The notes under the pieces were generated by a model that was given only the letters and a program-made list of their open reading frames with translations, was not told where the DNA came from and searched no databases. The position numbers were made by a program, and so were the translations under genes. Positions 23,794-33,704 of a DNA stretch of 64,000 bases are shown here, piece by piece. Positions within the stretch are counted from its first letter, which is position 1. Each line of letters opens with the position of its first letter. This DNA is from Sporosarcina oncorhynchi (GTDB taxonomy: Bacteria > Bacillota > Bacilli > Bacillales_A > Planococcaceae), in contig NZ_CP129118.1 in assembly GCF_033304615.1 (NCBI RefSeq), forward strand, positions 1,298,001-1,362,000. Reading direction: 5' to 3'.

Positions 23794-25251
23794 ATGGCGA
23801 ATGGTGGGAGTTATTTAAAATCACCAGATTTACTTCCAGTGACACATCAAAAAAGAAGCGTTGGGGCATTTGGTTTTGCAGTGATCTGGATAGGGATGGC
23901 TATTGTTTTAGCCGCCTTTGCAATTGGTGGCTCTGCTATTATGAGTTTATCATTGCCCATGGTCATTTTTGCTACATTAATTGGTTCCGTCTTAATCGGT
24001 GTCCTTATGACGTTAATCGGTGATATTGGCGTTGAGCATGGGTTATCCTTCCCGGTTTATATGCGCGCCCCGTTCGGCACAATCGGCACACATATACCTT
24101 CGCTCGTTCGCGGAGTGACAGCAGCTTGTTGGTTCGGGCTTAACACATATTTTGGTGCGATGGCCATCAATGGGATTTTGAATTTATTATTCGACTTTAA
24201 TAATTGGTTTTTGTGTTTCCTTGTGTTTGCGGCATTACAGCTCTTCAACACATCGCTCGGCATTAAATCCATCGAGCGCTTTGCGGATTTTGCAGCGCCG
24301 GTCATTATTTTAATCGCAATCTGGATGTACATTACGCTTGCCGATCAAGCGACAGTTCAAGGGAAAGACGTATGGGCTTGGATCGAATCCCCGACAACTG
24401 GGATAGCGGCTTTTACAGCTTTCATGGTTGTGATGATGGCGAACATGGGGTTCTGGGCAACATTGGCAGCAGATATGCCGACATTGTCACGTTTCTTTAA
24501 AGCTCCGAAAAATGAACGCAATTGGTTTAAGCGTAATAAAACACAGTTAGTCGGCTCTTTAATCGTCATGCCGATTACGAACACATTTATCGTAACGATA
24601 GGGGCAGTCGCTTACATGGCAACGGCCTCTGCTGATCCGATAAATGCCTTGCAGAATAGTGCAAGTGGAATTGTACTGGGGATTTTATTGCTAATGATTG
24701 TATTGGCGCAATGGTCCACAAACACATCCGCAAACGTTATTCCAGCAGCAACGATTTTCTCGAACATCGGCGGACCGAAAGTGCCGTTCTGGGCCGCTGT
24801 CATCATAGCTGGGATAGTCGGAATTTTAGCACAGCCGTGGAGTCTGTTTGGCGTGTTGGTCGAAGCGCTATTAATCATCGGCGGTATTTTAACCGCAATT
24901 GTAGGGATTTTGTTTGCGGATTATTATTTAATTCGCAAGCGTCGTGTAAACGTAAGGGATCTCTACGAATTGGACGGCCAATTCAAGTATATGAACGGCT
25001 TTAACTTGGCGGGACTGATTGCTTGGGTAATTGGTGGGGCATTAGCGAATATGTTCCCAACGTATTCTGCTTTAGTGGGCTTTTTCGCCGGGGCGATTGT
25101 CTACTATGTGCTGGCGAAATATTGGTGGTTTAAAAAGTACCCGCAAGCTGAACTCGATAATCCGAGCGATGCGGAGTATTTAGGCATTACAGCTGGCCAT
25201 GACTGGGACGATATCGTTGTCCAGGAAACAGAAGGAAAAACGGAACAATAG
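23794..25251 (+). CDS. NCS1 nucleobase:cation symporter (uracil/allantoin/hydantoin type)
   Basis: Membrane transporter of 485 residues with about 12 predicted transmembrane helices, for example FGFAVIWIGMAIVLAAFAIG (~27-46) and the last ones near 400-440. The N-terminal hydrophilic LLPVTHQKRSVGAFGF segment and FPVYMRAPFGTIGTHIPSLV are characteristic of NCS1 (Mhp1, PucI, FurE). It would import uracil, thymine or related 5-/6-ring ureides with Na+ or H+. ATG 23794 follows GGGGAGAG. It closes the pyrimidine locus except for one small ORF. The exact substrate is inferred from neighbours. Confidence 0.9.
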   Translation: MANGGSYLKSPDLLPVTHQKRSVGAFGFAVIWIGMAIVLAAFAIGGSAIMSLSLPMVIFATLIGSVLIGVLMTLIGDIGVEHGLSFPVYMRAPFGTIGTHIPSLVRGVTAACWFGLNTYFGAMAINGILNLLFDFNNWFLCFLVFAALQLFNTSLGIKSIERFADFAAPVIILIAIWMYITLADQATVQGKDVWAWIESPTTGIAAFTAFMVVMMANMGFWATLAADMPTLSRFFKAPKNERNWFKRNKTQLVGSLIVMPITNTFIVTIGAVAYMATASADPINALQNSASGIVLGILLLMIVLAQWSTNTSANVIPAATIFSNIGGPKVPFWAAVIIAGIVGILAQPWSLFGVLVEALLIIGGILTAIVGILFADYYLIRKRRVNVRDLYELDGQFKYMNGFNLAGLIAWVIGGALANMFPTYSALVGFFAGAIVYYVLAKYWWFKKYPQAELDNPSDAEYLGITAGHDWDDIVVQETEGKTEQ

Positions 25252-25268
25252 AATAGCGAGGTGTGTGT

Positions 25269-25475
25269 ATGTCTGAGCAATTACTAACGTTGGATGAAAT
25301 GAAGCAAATAGATGAATGTATCAACAAAGGGTTTTCAATTCATTCGGTAGATGAAAATTTAAGTGGAATGTTGATTATCTTTAAACGGCACGAAGAAGAA
25401 GTGCGTTTGCAGGTCTTGACTGCTGAAGCGCGAAAATATTTTGCTGCAAAGCTTCAAGAGCAAATGCAATTGTAG
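25269..25475 (+). CDS. Small hypothetical protein ending the pyrimidine locus (68 aa)
   Basis: Not recognised. ATG 25269 follows GCGAGG; an in-frame GTG lies at 25263. The 68-residue product is acidic, opens with MSEQLLTLDEMKQIDECINK, and contains LIIFKRHEEEVRLQVLTAEA, suggesting a short alpha/beta fold with no membrane segment. It begins 17 bp after the transporter stop, so it is likely co-transcribed, and a 13-bp hairpin terminator follows at 25503-25540. A small subunit or regulator for the pathway is possible; there is no direct support. Confidence 0.6.
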   Translation: MSEQLLTLDEMKQIDECINKGFSIHSVDENLSGMLIIFKRHEEEVRLQVLTAEARKYFAAKLQEQMQL

Positions 25476-25502
25476 AAAGTAGCTCAGTTTAATACAAATG
25501 GG

Positions 25503-25540
25503 TAAAACTCTATTCTATGAAAAAGTGGAATAGAGTTTTA
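25503..25540. terminator. Bidirectional-type terminator after the pyrimidine operon
   Basis: TAAAACTCTATTC (25503-25515) pairs perfectly with GAATAGAGTTTTA (25528-25540) over 13 bp. The T run is part of the stem, so strength is uncertain, but it is placed at the end of the operon. Confidence 0.7.
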
Positions 25541-25604
25541 CAGTTTAATGGTGTTTTAGAGAGTAGCTAACCTCATTAGATAGGTTACTAAGCATAATTG
25601 AAGT

Positions 25605-25630
25605 ATTATATACCCGGTGCGGTATATAAT
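25605..25630. promoter_or_regulatory. Perfect 10-bp palindrome upstream of DUF6526-like gene
   Basis: ATTATATACC (25605-25614) and GGTATATAAT (25621-25630) are exact inverse complements with a 6-bp spacer CGGTGC. The right arm contains TATAAT, so a bound protein would cover a -10 box. TTGAAG lies upstream, but at too long a spacing to be a clean -35. Operator or transcribed hairpin; the regulator is unknown. Confidence 0.5.
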
Positions 25631-25667
25631 GATATGTACACGGAAAACAATGATAAGGGGTATAAAA

Positions 25668-26111
25668 TTGGCTGAAAAAGAGTTGCAAAACTATGAAAAT
25701 CACACACGTATTCATCCGCTACAACATTATGTATTGTTGCCGATTAGTGCAATTACATTAGTGGTGGCAATTATCTTTACAATCATTAGCGTTGTGAAAG
25801 GTGATTTTTCATTCACTACATTTTTAATCATGGCTCTAGTTATTATGAGTATCATTACGGGACTGTTAGCAAGAGTAAACGCGTTAAAAGTGCAAGACCG
25901 CACGATTCGAGTGGAAGAACAATTGCGTTATTTTATATTAACTGGATCTCGAATCGACCCAAAGATTACGATAGAACAATTAATTGCCTTACGCTTTGCA
26001 TCAGATGACGAATTTCCAATGCTTGTTTCTAAAGCTGCAGTAAAAAATATGACACCGAATGAAATAAAAAAAGAAATTCAACAATGGCGTTTCGATGAGC
26101 ACCGAGTCTAA
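25668..26111 (+). CDS. DUF6526-like small membrane protein
   Basis: 147-residue protein with an N-terminal NYENHTRIHPLQHYVLLPIS motif (~7-26) that I associate with DUF6526 proteins, two transmembrane helices (~22-45 and ~53-72) and a cytosolic C-terminal helical part (VEEQLRYFILTGSRIDPKIT, then basic and acidic helices). TTG 25668 is chosen because AAGGGG lies about 8 bp upstream; ORF extension to 25617 runs through the palindrome. The function is unknown. It is a single gene, 60 bp before ytxJ. Confidence 0.7.
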   Translation: MAEKELQNYENHTRIHPLQHYVLLPISAITLVVAIIFTIISVVKGDFSFTTFLIMALVIMSIITGLLARVNALKVQDRTIRVEEQLRYFILTGSRIDPKITIEQLIALRFASDDEFPMLVSKAAVKNMTPNEIKKEIQQWRFDEHRV

Positions 26112-26170
26112 AAATTTCTACTCTAGCTGCGTCGCATCAACGTTAGTTGGAATGTTGGAGGTATACACAT

Positions 26171-26497
26171 ATGGAACGTATTAAATCGATTGAAAATTGG
26201 CGTGAGTTACTCGAACAGTCGTTAGAGAAACCTTTTCTTCTATTTAAATTCAGTACGACATGTATGAGCAGCTTAACTGCTATGAAAGAATTAAAAACGT
26301 TTGAAACAGAACTTCCTATTTACATAGTCATTGTACAAGAAGACAGACACATCTCGAATACGATTGAAAAGGATCTTGGCGTGAAGAATGAATCACCCCA
26401 ACTTTTAATCTTGAAAGATGGTAGAGCAATGTGGCAAGCTACTCATTATAAAATTAAACAAGCTCTTTTACGCGACGCTATAACTACATACGTATGA
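26171..26497 (+). CDS. ytxJ: Bacillithiol-system redox protein YtxJ
   Basis: Monothiol thioredoxin-fold protein of 108 residues, proposed to act on bacillithiol mixed disulfides. The active-site segment FKFSTTCMSSLTAMKEL (~26-42) has a single Cys where B. subtilis YtxJ has a TTCPIS-type motif. IYIVIVQEDRHISNTIEKDL and ESPQLLILKDG complete the thioredoxin-like fold. ATG 26171 follows TTGGAGG. Its presence implies that the organism uses bacillithiol. It stands alone between the DUF6526-like gene and ysoA. Confidence 0.82.
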   Translation: MERIKSIENWRELLEQSLEKPFLLFKFSTTCMSSLTAMKELKTFETELPIYIVIVQEDRHISNTIEKDLGVKNESPQLLILKDGRAMWQATHYKIKQALLRDAITTYV

Positions 26498-26810
26498 AAT
26501 TGGTATTCTGATTGCCATTTTGAAAGCCCGTCAAAATCAGCAAGGGAATAATTATTAGTAGGCAGCCTACTCACAAAGAACTCCAAAAAGTTATGTAGCT
26601 CGTTCTAGATTTGGAATTCATTAATACTGCGGTGACGACTGCCAATCAGAAAGCAGCCGTTTTAGATTTGTTATGGACCAACCTTAAACTTACATTCATA
26701 ATAATTAGCATGAAATTCTTTTCCAAAACAACACGTTCTACGTGCATAAATCATTTCCTATTGGAAAAACCTATATGTTATAGTGAAGTGGATGAAAGAG
26801 GGTGAGTCGT
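26498..26810. other. Intergenic region before ysoA
   Basis: About 310 bp. ATTTTGA..TCAAAAT at 26517-26541 can form a small hairpin after ytxJ without a T tail. A 64-codon ORF at 26611-26805 has no ribosome binding site and unlikely composition and was not accepted. A TATAGT near 26780 may be the -10 of ysoA, with an uncertain -35. Confidence 0.4.
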
Positions 26811-27791
26811 TTGCGACATAGGTATGGGAGGTTGTTGAAGAAAGACAATGTCGTTGTGTTCCCTGGAACGTTGGATGGACTAATCGAGAGCGGGTTGGAT
26901 GCGATCGAGGATGTTGACTATGACAAAGCTGTGGACGTATTTGGCCAGGCTTATCATTTCGATTCCGAAAACACGCGTCTGCTGGCGCCTTATGCAGTAG
27001 CCTTATACGAAACAAAAGATTTCGAAAAAGCAAAAGAAGTCGCTACAAAACTGTTACATAGTGGAGCTACCGATTACTTGGATGCGATGGAGCTCTATTT
27101 GGCTATCAGTATTCAACTTCAACATTATGAAGAGGTAGAGATGACGATAGAAGCATTGCTTGATGAGGAGATCGTGCCAACTGACGTCATTAAGAAATTC
27201 AATTACTTGCGCGATCTGAACGAACGATTGTTTAACAGGTACGAACGTGCAGATAAAGAACCTGTCATAAGCCACAGTATCATTTCTATAAATGAATTCA
27301 AAGAATGGACTTTGGAGAAACAACAAGGCTTACTTGCGACATATGAACAAGGTTCATTGAAAGAGGAAATCATTAATTTTCTTGTTGCTGTTGTCAGCGA
27401 TGAAGAAGTACCATCGGTTGTTATTACATACGCGCTTGTTCTATTAAGTAACGCAAATTATGAGGAACCGGTTCTCGTAAGGAAGTTTGGCCAAGCGAAA
27501 GAAGTTATTCCCGCAGAGCTCGAGCTGCCTGGCCACGGTTCCGTGACAGATGCTGTCATCGAGCGCATGACCGAACTGTATGAAAAAGATCCAAGTCGAC
27601 TGCAAATGGCGATTGATGCGATTAAACGATATGATGTCGTTGCGTACCCATTCAAATGGGATGGTTTTTCAATCGTAGAAATTTCTGATGCCTATATGGA
27701 GTACATAGAAAGCATGTTTTCAGGTGAGCCAATGGCAGTTAACGAGCTCAATTCAGTGATCAGATCCATCGACGAACAAACAGATCAATGA
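26811..27791 (+). CDS. ysoA: TPR-repeat protein, YsoA-like
   Basis: Cytosolic protein of about 327 residues built from helical pairs resembling tetratricopeptide repeats (YDKAVDVFGQAYHFDSENTR, FEKAKEVATKLLHSGATDYL, YEEVEMTIEALLDEEIVPTD). B. subtilis has ysoA directly upstream of tig, and the same placement is found here. The start is ambiguous: TTG 26811 has GAGGGTG 6 bp upstream and is preferred; GTG 26802 overlaps that site; TTG 26832/26835 would begin close to KKDNVVVFPGT, which resembles the B. subtilis N-terminus, but spacing to GGGAGG is too short. A binding role for ribosomes or proteases is speculative. Confidence 0.75.
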   Translation: MRHRYGRLLKKDNVVVFPGTLDGLIESGLDAIEDVDYDKAVDVFGQAYHFDSENTRLLAPYAVALYETKDFEKAKEVATKLLHSGATDYLDAMELYLAISIQLQHYEEVEMTIEALLDEEIVPTDVIKKFNYLRDLNERLFNRYERADKEPVISHSIISINEFKEWTLEKQQGLLATYEQGSLKEEIINFLVAVVSDEEVPSVVITYALVLLSNANYEEPVLVRKFGQAKEVIPAELELPGHGSVTDAVIERMTELYEKDPSRLQMAIDAIKRYDVVAYPFKWDGFSIVEISDAYMEYIESMFSGEPMAVNELNSVIRSIDEQTDQ

Positions 27792-27806
27792 GAAACAGTA
27801 AATCTG

Positions 27807-27834
27807 TTGAAAGATCGAAAGACTGTGATATACT
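27807..27834 (+). promoter_or_regulatory. SigA promoter of tig
   Basis: TTGAAA (27807-27812), 16-bp spacer, TATACT (27829-27834), about 70 bp upstream of the tig start and just after the ysoA stop. Confidence 0.7.
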
Positions 27835-27905
27835 GTAATGGTTGTAAATGGCGTATTTAGCGTGCGAAAATAGATTTGTCATAAATGATTCGGAGGTTTT
27901 TTATA

Positions 27906-29192
27906 ATGTCAGTTAATTGGGAAAAAGAAGAAGGTAATAAAGGAACACTAACAATCGAGGTGCCAGCAGAGAAAGTCAATGCTGCAATCGACGAAGCATT
28001 CAAGAAAGTTGTAAAGAAAGTACAGGCACCAGGTTTCCGTAAAGGGAAGATGCCACGCAAGATGTTCGAGAAAATGTATGGTGTAGAATCACTTTACAAT
28101 GATGCACTTGATATCATCCTACCTGAAGCTTATGGTAACGCGTTAGATGAGTCTGGTGTTGAGCCAATCGCTCAACCAGAGATCGAAATCGACGAAATGG
28201 AACAAAACAAGCCACTCGTTTTCAAAGCACGTCTTACTTTGAAGCCAGAAGTGAAATTGGGCGAGTATAAAGGTCTTGAAGTGACGCGTCAGGAAACTGA
28301 AGTCACTGACGAAGAAATCGAAGAGCAACTTAAAGATCGTCAAGCAGGATTAGCTGAGATGGTTGTTAAAGAAGATGGCGCTGTTGAAGACGGCGATACA
28401 GTCAATCTTGACTTCGAAGGCTTTACAGATGGCGAACCATTTGAAGGCGGAAAAGCTGAAGGATATGATCTTGAAATTGGATCGGGTTCATTCATTCCAG
28501 GATTCGAAGAACAAGTTATCGGTTTGAAAACAGGCGAAGAGAAAGATGTTGAACTTACATTCCCTGAAGAATACCATGCGGCTGAACTTGCTGGTAAGCC
28601 TGCCGTGTTCAAAGTGAAAATCAATGAAATCAAATCAAAAGAAATTCCTGAACTAAACGACGAATTGGCAAGCGAAATTGACGAAGAAGTCGATAGCCTT
28701 GATGCACTTCGTACGAAGATGAAGGAAATGACGCTAGAAGAGAAAAAATCAGCTTCTGAAACAGCATTGCGCGACGATTTGGTAGAAGCTGCTGCTAGAA
28801 ACGCAGAAGTTGACATTCCTGAAGTCATGATCGATTCTGAAGTCGACCGCATGATGGAAGAATTCGGTCAGCGTCTACAAATGCAAGGCATGAACTTGGA
28901 ACTCTACTTCCAATTCTCAGGTCAAGACGAAAAGACGTTGCGTGAACAGATGAAAGAAGATGCAACAAACCGTGTTCGCGTATCCTTGACACTTGAAGCT
29001 ATTGGCGCTGCTGAAAACATTCAAGTTGAAGAAGAGGATATCAATATAGAGCTTGCTAAAATGTCCGAGCAATTCGGCATGGAAATCGAGCAGATCAAAC
29101 AAACATTGGGTGGAACGAAAGTTCTTGAAAATGACTTGCGCTTTAACAAGACAGTAGAATTCCTTGTTGAAAACGCTAAAATTGTTGAATAA
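27906..29192 (+). CDS. tig: Trigger factor (ribosome-bound chaperone, PPIase)
   Basis: 428-residue chaperone that meets nascent chains at the ribosome exit tunnel. The N-terminal ribosome-docking loop [10 protein letters not shown] (~44-53) is followed by the FKBP-type PPIase domain ([36 protein letters not shown]; ~155-240) and the C-terminal helical cradle. ATG 27906 follows CGGAGG at 10 bp; the extra residues from 27885 lie upstream of that site. It has its own promoter (27807-27834) and terminator (29210-29240). The order ysoA-tig-clpX is as in B. subtilis. Confidence 0.97.
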   Translation: MSVNWEKEEGNKGTLTIEVPAEKVNAAIDEAFKKVVKKVQAPGFRKGKMPRKMFEKMYGVESLYNDALDIILPEAYGNALDESGVEPIAQPEIEIDEMEQNKPLVFKARLTLKPEVKLGEYKGLEVTRQETEVTDEEIEEQLKDRQAGLAEMVVKEDGAVEDGDTVNLDFEGFTDGEPFEGGKAEGYDLEIGSGSFIPGFEEQVIGLKTGEEKDVELTFPEEYHAAELAGKPAVFKVKINEIKSKEIPELNDELASEIDEEVDSLDALRTKMKEMTLEEKKSASETALRDDLVEAAARNAEVDIPEVMIDSEVDRMMEEFGQRLQMQGMNLELYFQFSGQDEKTLREQMKEDATNRVRVSLTLEAIGAAENIQVEEEDINIELAKMSEQFGMEIEQIKQTLGGTKVLENDLRFNKTVEFLVENAKIVE

Positions 29193-29209
29193 GAAGAATC
29201 ATGTATAAT

Positions 29210-29240
29210 ACAAGGTACGGCTTTTCCGTACCTTGTTTTT
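29210..29240 (+). terminator. Rho-independent terminator after tig
   Basis: ACAAGGTACGG (29210-29220) and CCGTACCTTGT (29226-29236) pair perfectly over 11 bp around CTTTT, followed by a run of T. Confidence 0.92.
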
Positions 29241-29286
29241 AATAGGGGAAATTAAGTCCTGACGAATAGACGTGAAGTTCTAATTA

Positions 29287-29315
29287 GTTGATTAAAACGG
29301 GGCAATCTTGTAATA
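29287..29315 (+). promoter_or_regulatory. SigA promoter of clpX
   Basis: TTGATT (29287-29292), 17-bp spacer, TAATAT (29310-29315), 26 bp upstream of the clpX ATG. No CIRCE or CtsR-type site was seen. Confidence 0.65.
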
Positions 29316-29340
29316 TTGTGACTTGATAGGGGTGAGCTTG

Positions 29341-30603
29341 ATGTTTAAATTCAATGATGAAAAAGATAATTTAAGTTGTTCTTTTTGTGGTAAAACCCAA
29401 GATCAGGTAAGAAAGCTTGTCGCTGGTCAAGGTGTTTATATTTGTGATGAATGTGTTGAATTATGTGCTGAAATCGTTGAGGAGGAAGTGGGTCTGGAGG
29501 AGAACTTCGAACTGAAGGACGTTCCAAAACCACGTCAAATCCAAGCAATTCTCGATGAATATATCATAGGTCAGGACAGAGCCAAAAAGTCTTTGGCAGT
29601 CGCTGTCTATAACCATTACAAGCGTGTCAATACGAACAGTAAAGTCGATGATGTTGAAATTGCGAAATCTAATATTGTTCTAATTGGACCAACAGGTAGC
29701 GGTAAGACGCTATTAGCACAAACATTAGCGCGTATTCTGGATGTTCCGTTCGCAATTGCTGACGCGACGTCTTTAACAGAAGCAGGATATGTTGGTGAAG
29801 ACGTAGAGAATATCTTATTGAAGTTGATTCAAGCGGCTGATTTCGATATTGAACGTGCTGAAAAAGGGATTATCTATATCGATGAAATCGATAAAGTTGC
29901 ACGTAAATCCGAAAACGCATCAATTACGCGTGACGTTTCGGGTGAAGGTGTCCAACAAGCATTGCTCAAAATTCTTGAAGGTACTGTAGCAAGCGTTCCT
30001 CCTCAAGGTGGACGAAAGCATCCTCATCAGGAATTCCTTCAGATCGATACAACGAACATCCTATTCATCGTAGGCGGTGCATTCGATGGAATGGAAGAAA
30101 TCATTAAGCGTCGTACAGGTCAGAAAGTGATTGGTTTCGGAACTGAAATCGAGAAGTCGGCAGAGGAAGCAACATTGCTATCCCAACTGATTCCTGAAGA
30201 CTTACAGCGTTTTGGTTTGATTCCTGAATTTATCGGTCGTCTTCCAGTTATCGCGACATTGGAGCAGTTAAGCGAAGATACGCTTTATCAGATTTTAACA
30301 GTTCCTAAAAATGCGATCGTCAAACAATACCAAAAAATGGTAGAGCTTGATGGTGTAGCGCTTCGCTTTGAAGATGATGCCTTGCTAGAAATCGCCAAAG
30401 AAGCGATTGTCCGTAAGACGGGCGCACGTGGATTGCGATCCATTATTGAGAATATCATGTTGGATATTATGTACGAGCTGCCTTCACTAGAAGAAGTAAC
30501 AGAGTGCATCATTACTAAAGATTCCGTCCTGAAGAAATCCAGTCCGATTCTTTACAAGGAAGACGGAACTGAATTCATTCTCGATCCTGAGAAAACGGCT
30601 TGA
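29341..30603 (+). CDS. clpX: ATP-dependent Clp protease ATP-binding subunit ClpX
   Basis: 420-residue AAA+ unfoldase that feeds substrates to ClpP. The N-terminal zinc-binding domain has CSFCGKTQ and CDECVELC (~11-37). Walker A is [12 protein letters not shown] (~118), Walker [10 protein letters not shown] (~179), and the ClpP-docking IGF loop is in [10 protein letters not shown] (~262). Sensor II lies in [11 protein letters not shown] (~363). ATG 29341 is preceded by GGGGTGA; a TTG at 29323 is in frame but less suited. It has its own promoter and a terminator (30618-30668). The SpxH-like protein at 12576 might act as an adaptor for this protease. Confidence 0.97.
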   Translation: MFKFNDEKDNLSCSFCGKTQDQVRKLVAGQGVYICDECVELCAEIVEEEVGLEENFELKDVPKPRQIQAILDEYIIGQDRAKKSLAVAVYNHYKRVNTNSKVDDVEIAKSNIVLIGPTGSGKTLLAQTLARILDVPFAIADATSLTEAGYVGEDVENILLKLIQAADFDIERAEKGIIYIDEIDKVARKSENASITRDVSGEGVQQALLKILEGTVASVPPQGGRKHPHQEFLQIDTTNILFIVGGAFDGMEEIIKRRTGQKVIGFGTEIEKSAEEATLLSQLIPEDLQRFGLIPEFIGRLPVIATLEQLSEDTLYQILTVPKNAIVKQYQKMVELDGVALRFEDDALLEIAKEAIVRKTGARGLRSIIENIMLDIMYELPSLEEVTECIITKDSVLKKSSPILYKEDGTEFILDPEKTA

Positions 30604-30617
30604 GAAATGGAGGAATG

Positions 30618-30668
30618 AAGCTGACTCCGGCGATGCGATCTATTCGCTCGTCGGTTGTCAGCTTTTTC
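30618..30668 (+). terminator. Terminator between clpX and lonA
   Basis: AAGCTGAC (30618-30625) pairs with GTCAGCTT (30657-30664) and the hairpin continues inward through CCG/CGG. A T run starts within the stem end (TTTTT). lonB, found here in B. subtilis, is absent. Confidence 0.75.
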
Positions 30669-30731
30669 CACCTTATATGAAGCAGTGAACTACACATACA
30701 TAACATATGAATTTCTGGAGGTGACTTCAAC

Positions 30732-33056
30732 ATGTCGAAACATATAAAAGTGAATGTACCATTATTGCCATTGCGCGGTATTCTTGTTTATCCGAAAATG
30801 GCCTTACATATTGATGTTGGACGCGAACGATCTGTATTTGCAATCGAACATGCAATTGCAAATGGAAATCTGATCATGCTCGCTTCCCAAAAAGACACAA
30901 GCGTTGAACAACCCGAAGCTGAAGATTTGTACGAAATGGGTTTGTTGGCGCATGTTAAATCATTGACAGAACTGAGCAATGGTACATATCGACTGGCTAT
31001 TGAAGGAATCGGAAGAGGTATATGGTCCAATTACGAAGAGGCGGACTTATATCCTGTCGTTGATGTCGTTGCGATTCCTGAAGATGACGAGGTAGACATG
31101 AACACTACTGCTTTAATGCGGACATTGCTTTCCTACTTTGAAAAGTATATGGGGTATTCGGCAAAAGTTTCGAAAGAGACATTCGATTCGATTTCAACGA
31201 TTGAAGAGCCCGGAAGATTGGCGGATACGATTGCTTCCCATCTGCCGTTAAAACTCGTTGCCAAGCAGGAGATTCTGGAAATGACAGATGTAAAGCAAAG
31301 ACTTGAATTCCTTATCAATAAATTGCATGACGAGCAGGCAATTTTGGAGCTTGAACGAAAAATCAACACGCGTGTGAAAGAAGCAATGGAACGAACACAG
31401 AAAGAGTTCTATTTGCGCGAGCAGATGAAAGCAATCCAGAAGGAATTGGGCGACAAAGATGGCAAGAACATCGAAATTGTCGAATTGACGGAAAAGATTG
31501 AGAAGGCCGGCATGCCGCAAAATGTGAAGGATGCTGCCTATAGAGAGTTGGACCGTTATGAAAAAGTCCATTCGGCATCTGCAGAGAGCGGCGTCATCCG
31601 TAATTACATCGATTGGCTAGTCGCTTTGCCGTGGTCAGATTCTTCGAAAGATCAGCTTGATATTAACCGGTCAGAAGAAATACTAAACCGGGATCATGAA
31701 GGGTTGGAGTCTGTGAAAGAGCGGATTCTCGAATATCTTGCAGTTCGTCAGATGACAAAATCATTGCGCGGACCTATCCTTTGTCTTGATGGACCGCCAG
31801 GAGTCGGGAAGACTTCCTTGGCACGTTCCATCGCGGAATCTTTAGGACGTCAATTTGTCAGAATCTCGCTTGGTGGCGTTCGGGACGAATCGGAAATACG
31901 TGGTCACCGCCGCACTTATGTTGGTGCTATGCCAGGCAGGGTCATCCAGGGAATGAAAAAAGCGGGTAAAATTAATCCAGTATTTTTATTGGATGAAATT
32001 GATAAAATGTCCAATGATTTCAGGGGCGATCCGTCTTCCGCAATGCTAGAAGTACTGGATCCGGAGCAGAATTTTTCATTTAGCGATCATTATATAGAAG
32101 AGCCATATGACCTATCCAATGTGTTGTTCATCGCCACATCGAATGATCTTGGATCGATTCCAGGACCACTCCGGGACCGCATGGAAATCATTTCGATTCC
32201 TGGCTATACGGAATTGGAAAAGCGTGCTATCGCTAAAAACCATTTGATTCCAAAGCAGTTGAAAGAGCATGGTTTAACGAAATCACAAGTTCGTTTCAAT
32301 GATGAAGCGATTATGAATATCGTGAGGTACTATACGCGTGAAGCAGGCGTTAGAGGTCTGGAACGTGAAATCGCACGAATTTGTAGAAGAGCGGCTAAAC
32401 AAATTGTGACCGGTGAGAAGAAGAGTGTCACGGTCAGCGCGAAAACGTTGGAAACATTACTTGGAAAACGGAAGCATAGTTATGGCCAAGCCGAAGAGAA
32501 AAATCAAATTGGTGTTGCGACAGGTCTTGCTTATACGACAGTTGGCGGGGATACTTTGCAAATTGAAGTGTCGCTGTCACCCGGAAAAGGCAAACTTATT
32601 TTGACTGGTAAACTCGGTGACGTCATGAAGGAATCCGCACAAACTGCATTATCGTATGTACGGTCCAAAGCGGAGCAGTTCAATATCGATCCCGACTTCC
32701 ACGAGTCAAGTGACATTCATATTCACGTCCCTGAAGGTGCTGTTCCGAAAGATGGACCATCTGCAGGGGTTACGATTGCCACAGCACTTGTTTCTTCTTT
32801 GACACAACGTCCGATTCGACGTGAGGTTGGAATGACAGGCGAAATAACACTTCGTGGTAGAGTGTTGCCAATCGGTGGAGTAAAAGAAAAGTCATTAAGC
32901 GCGCATCGTGCAGGATTGACCACAATCATTCTGCCGAAAGCGAATGAACGAGATATAGAAGATATACCTGAAAGTGTACGTAGTGAGCTGACATTCAAGC
33001 TTGTTTCGGATGCTGAAGAAGTATTAGCAATCGCATTAGAGGAGGCTTCCGAATGA
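30732..33056 (+). CDS. lonA: ATP-dependent protease LonA
   Basis: 774-residue AAA+ serine protease that degrades misfolded and regulatory proteins. It has the N-terminal substrate-binding LAN domain ([20 protein letters not shown]), a coiled-coil region, Walker [20 protein letters not shown] (~350), Walker [12 protein letters not shown] (~417), and the proteolytic Ser-Lys dyad in [12 protein letters not shown] (Ser ~677) and [14 protein letters not shown] (Lys ~720). ATG 30732 follows TGGAGGTG. The stop overlaps ysxC by 4 bp. Length and motifs are complete. It is cytosolic and hexameric by family. Confidence 0.97.
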   Translation: MSKHIKVNVPLLPLRGILVYPKMALHIDVGRERSVFAIEHAIANGNLIMLASQKDTSVEQPEAEDLYEMGLLAHVKSLTELSNGTYRLAIEGIGRGIWSNYEEADLYPVVDVVAIPEDDEVDMNTTALMRTLLSYFEKYMGYSAKVSKETFDSISTIEEPGRLADTIASHLPLKLVAKQEILEMTDVKQRLEFLINKLHDEQAILELERKINTRVKEAMERTQKEFYLREQMKAIQKELGDKDGKNIEIVELTEKIEKAGMPQNVKDAAYRELDRYEKVHSASAESGVIRNYIDWLVALPWSDSSKDQLDINRSEEILNRDHEGLESVKERILEYLAVRQMTKSLRGPILCLDGPPGVGKTSLARSIAESLGRQFVRISLGGVRDESEIRGHRRTYVGAMPGRVIQGMKKAGKINPVFLLDEIDKMSNDFRGDPSSAMLEVLDPEQNFSFSDHYIEEPYDLSNVLFIATSNDLGSIPGPLRDRMEIISIPGYTELEKRAIAKNHLIPKQLKEHGLTKSQVRFNDEAIMNIVRYYTREAGVRGLEREIARICRRAAKQIVTGEKKSVTVSAKTLETLLGKRKHSYGQAEEKNQIGVATGLAYTTVGGDTLQIEVSLSPGKGKLILTGKLGDVMKESAQTALSYVRSKAEQFNIDPDFHESSDIHIHVPEGAVPKDGPSAGVTIATALVSSLTQRPIRREVGMTGEITLRGRVLPIGGVKEKSLSAHRAGLTTIILPKANERDIEDIPESVRSELTFKLVSDAEEVLAIALEEASE

Positions 33057-33634
33057 AAGTCAATCAAGTTGAAATGATCATGAGTGCAGTTAGACCCGAA
33101 CAATATCCTGATAACGGATTCCCGGAATTCGCATTGGCAGGCCGTTCGAACGTTGGGAAATCGTCCTTCATCAACAAGATGATTGGTCGCAAAAGTTTGG
33201 CGAGAACTTCGTCAAAGCCTGGTAAAACCCAAACATTGAACTTCTATAAAATTGAAGAACAGTTATTCTTCGTGGACGTACCGGGATATGGGTATGCGAA
33301 AGTATCGAAATCAGAACGCGGTAAATGGGGAAGTATGATTGAAACCTATCTGATAGAGAGGGAACAATTGCGAGCTGTCATCCAAATTGTAGACCTCCGT
33401 CATCCACCAAGTGTTGATGATTGTATTATGTATGACTTCCTTGGGGACTATAATATCCCGACAATCATTGTCGCGACAAAAGCTGATAAAATCCCTAAAG
33501 GTAAATGGGAAAAACATAAAAAAATCGTCAGAGACACTTTGCATTTAAGAGCAGGTGACCCAATCATTCTCTTCTCGTCAGAAAAAGGAATGGGTATGGA
33601 CGAAGCGTGGAAAGAAATCGAAAGCAGAATGTAA
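33053..33634 (+). CDS. ysxC: Ribosome biogenesis GTPase YsxC (EngB)
   Basis: 193-residue TrmE-Era-EngA-like GTPase required for late 50S subunit assembly. G1 is [15 protein letters not shown] (~28-42), G3 [10 protein letters not shown] (~73-82), and G4 [11 protein letters not shown] (~142-152). It is coupled to lonA by an ATGA overlap, exactly as in B. subtilis. A strong terminator follows at 33651-33690 and then a 21-bp tandem repeat array. The coding sequence is normal and the stop is clearly upstream of the repeats. Confidence 0.96.
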   Translation: MKVNQVEMIMSAVRPEQYPDNGFPEFALAGRSNVGKSSFINKMIGRKSLARTSSKPGKTQTLNFYKIEEQLFFVDVPGYGYAKVSKSERGKWGSMIETYLIEREQLRAVIQIVDLRHPPSVDDCIMYDFLGDYNIPTIIVATKADKIPKGKWEKHKKIVRDTLHLRAGDPIILFSSEKGMGMDEAWKEIESRM

Positions 33635-33650
33635 TACCTGTAGTAAAAAT

Positions 33651-33690
33651 AAATCCGGAAGAAGCCAAAGCTCCTCCGGATTTTATTTTT
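33651..33690 (+). terminator. Rho-independent terminator after ysxC
   Basis: AAATCCGGA (33651-33659) pairs with TCCGGATTT (33675-33683), followed by TATTTTT. The tandem array starts 15 bp later. Confidence 0.88.
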
Positions 33691-33704
33691 CACTGCGTTG
33701 TGCG

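Noticed and set aside
26611..26805. 64-aa ORF upstream of ysoA
   Set aside because: No start signal, composition unlike neighbours, ends inside the ysoA translation start.
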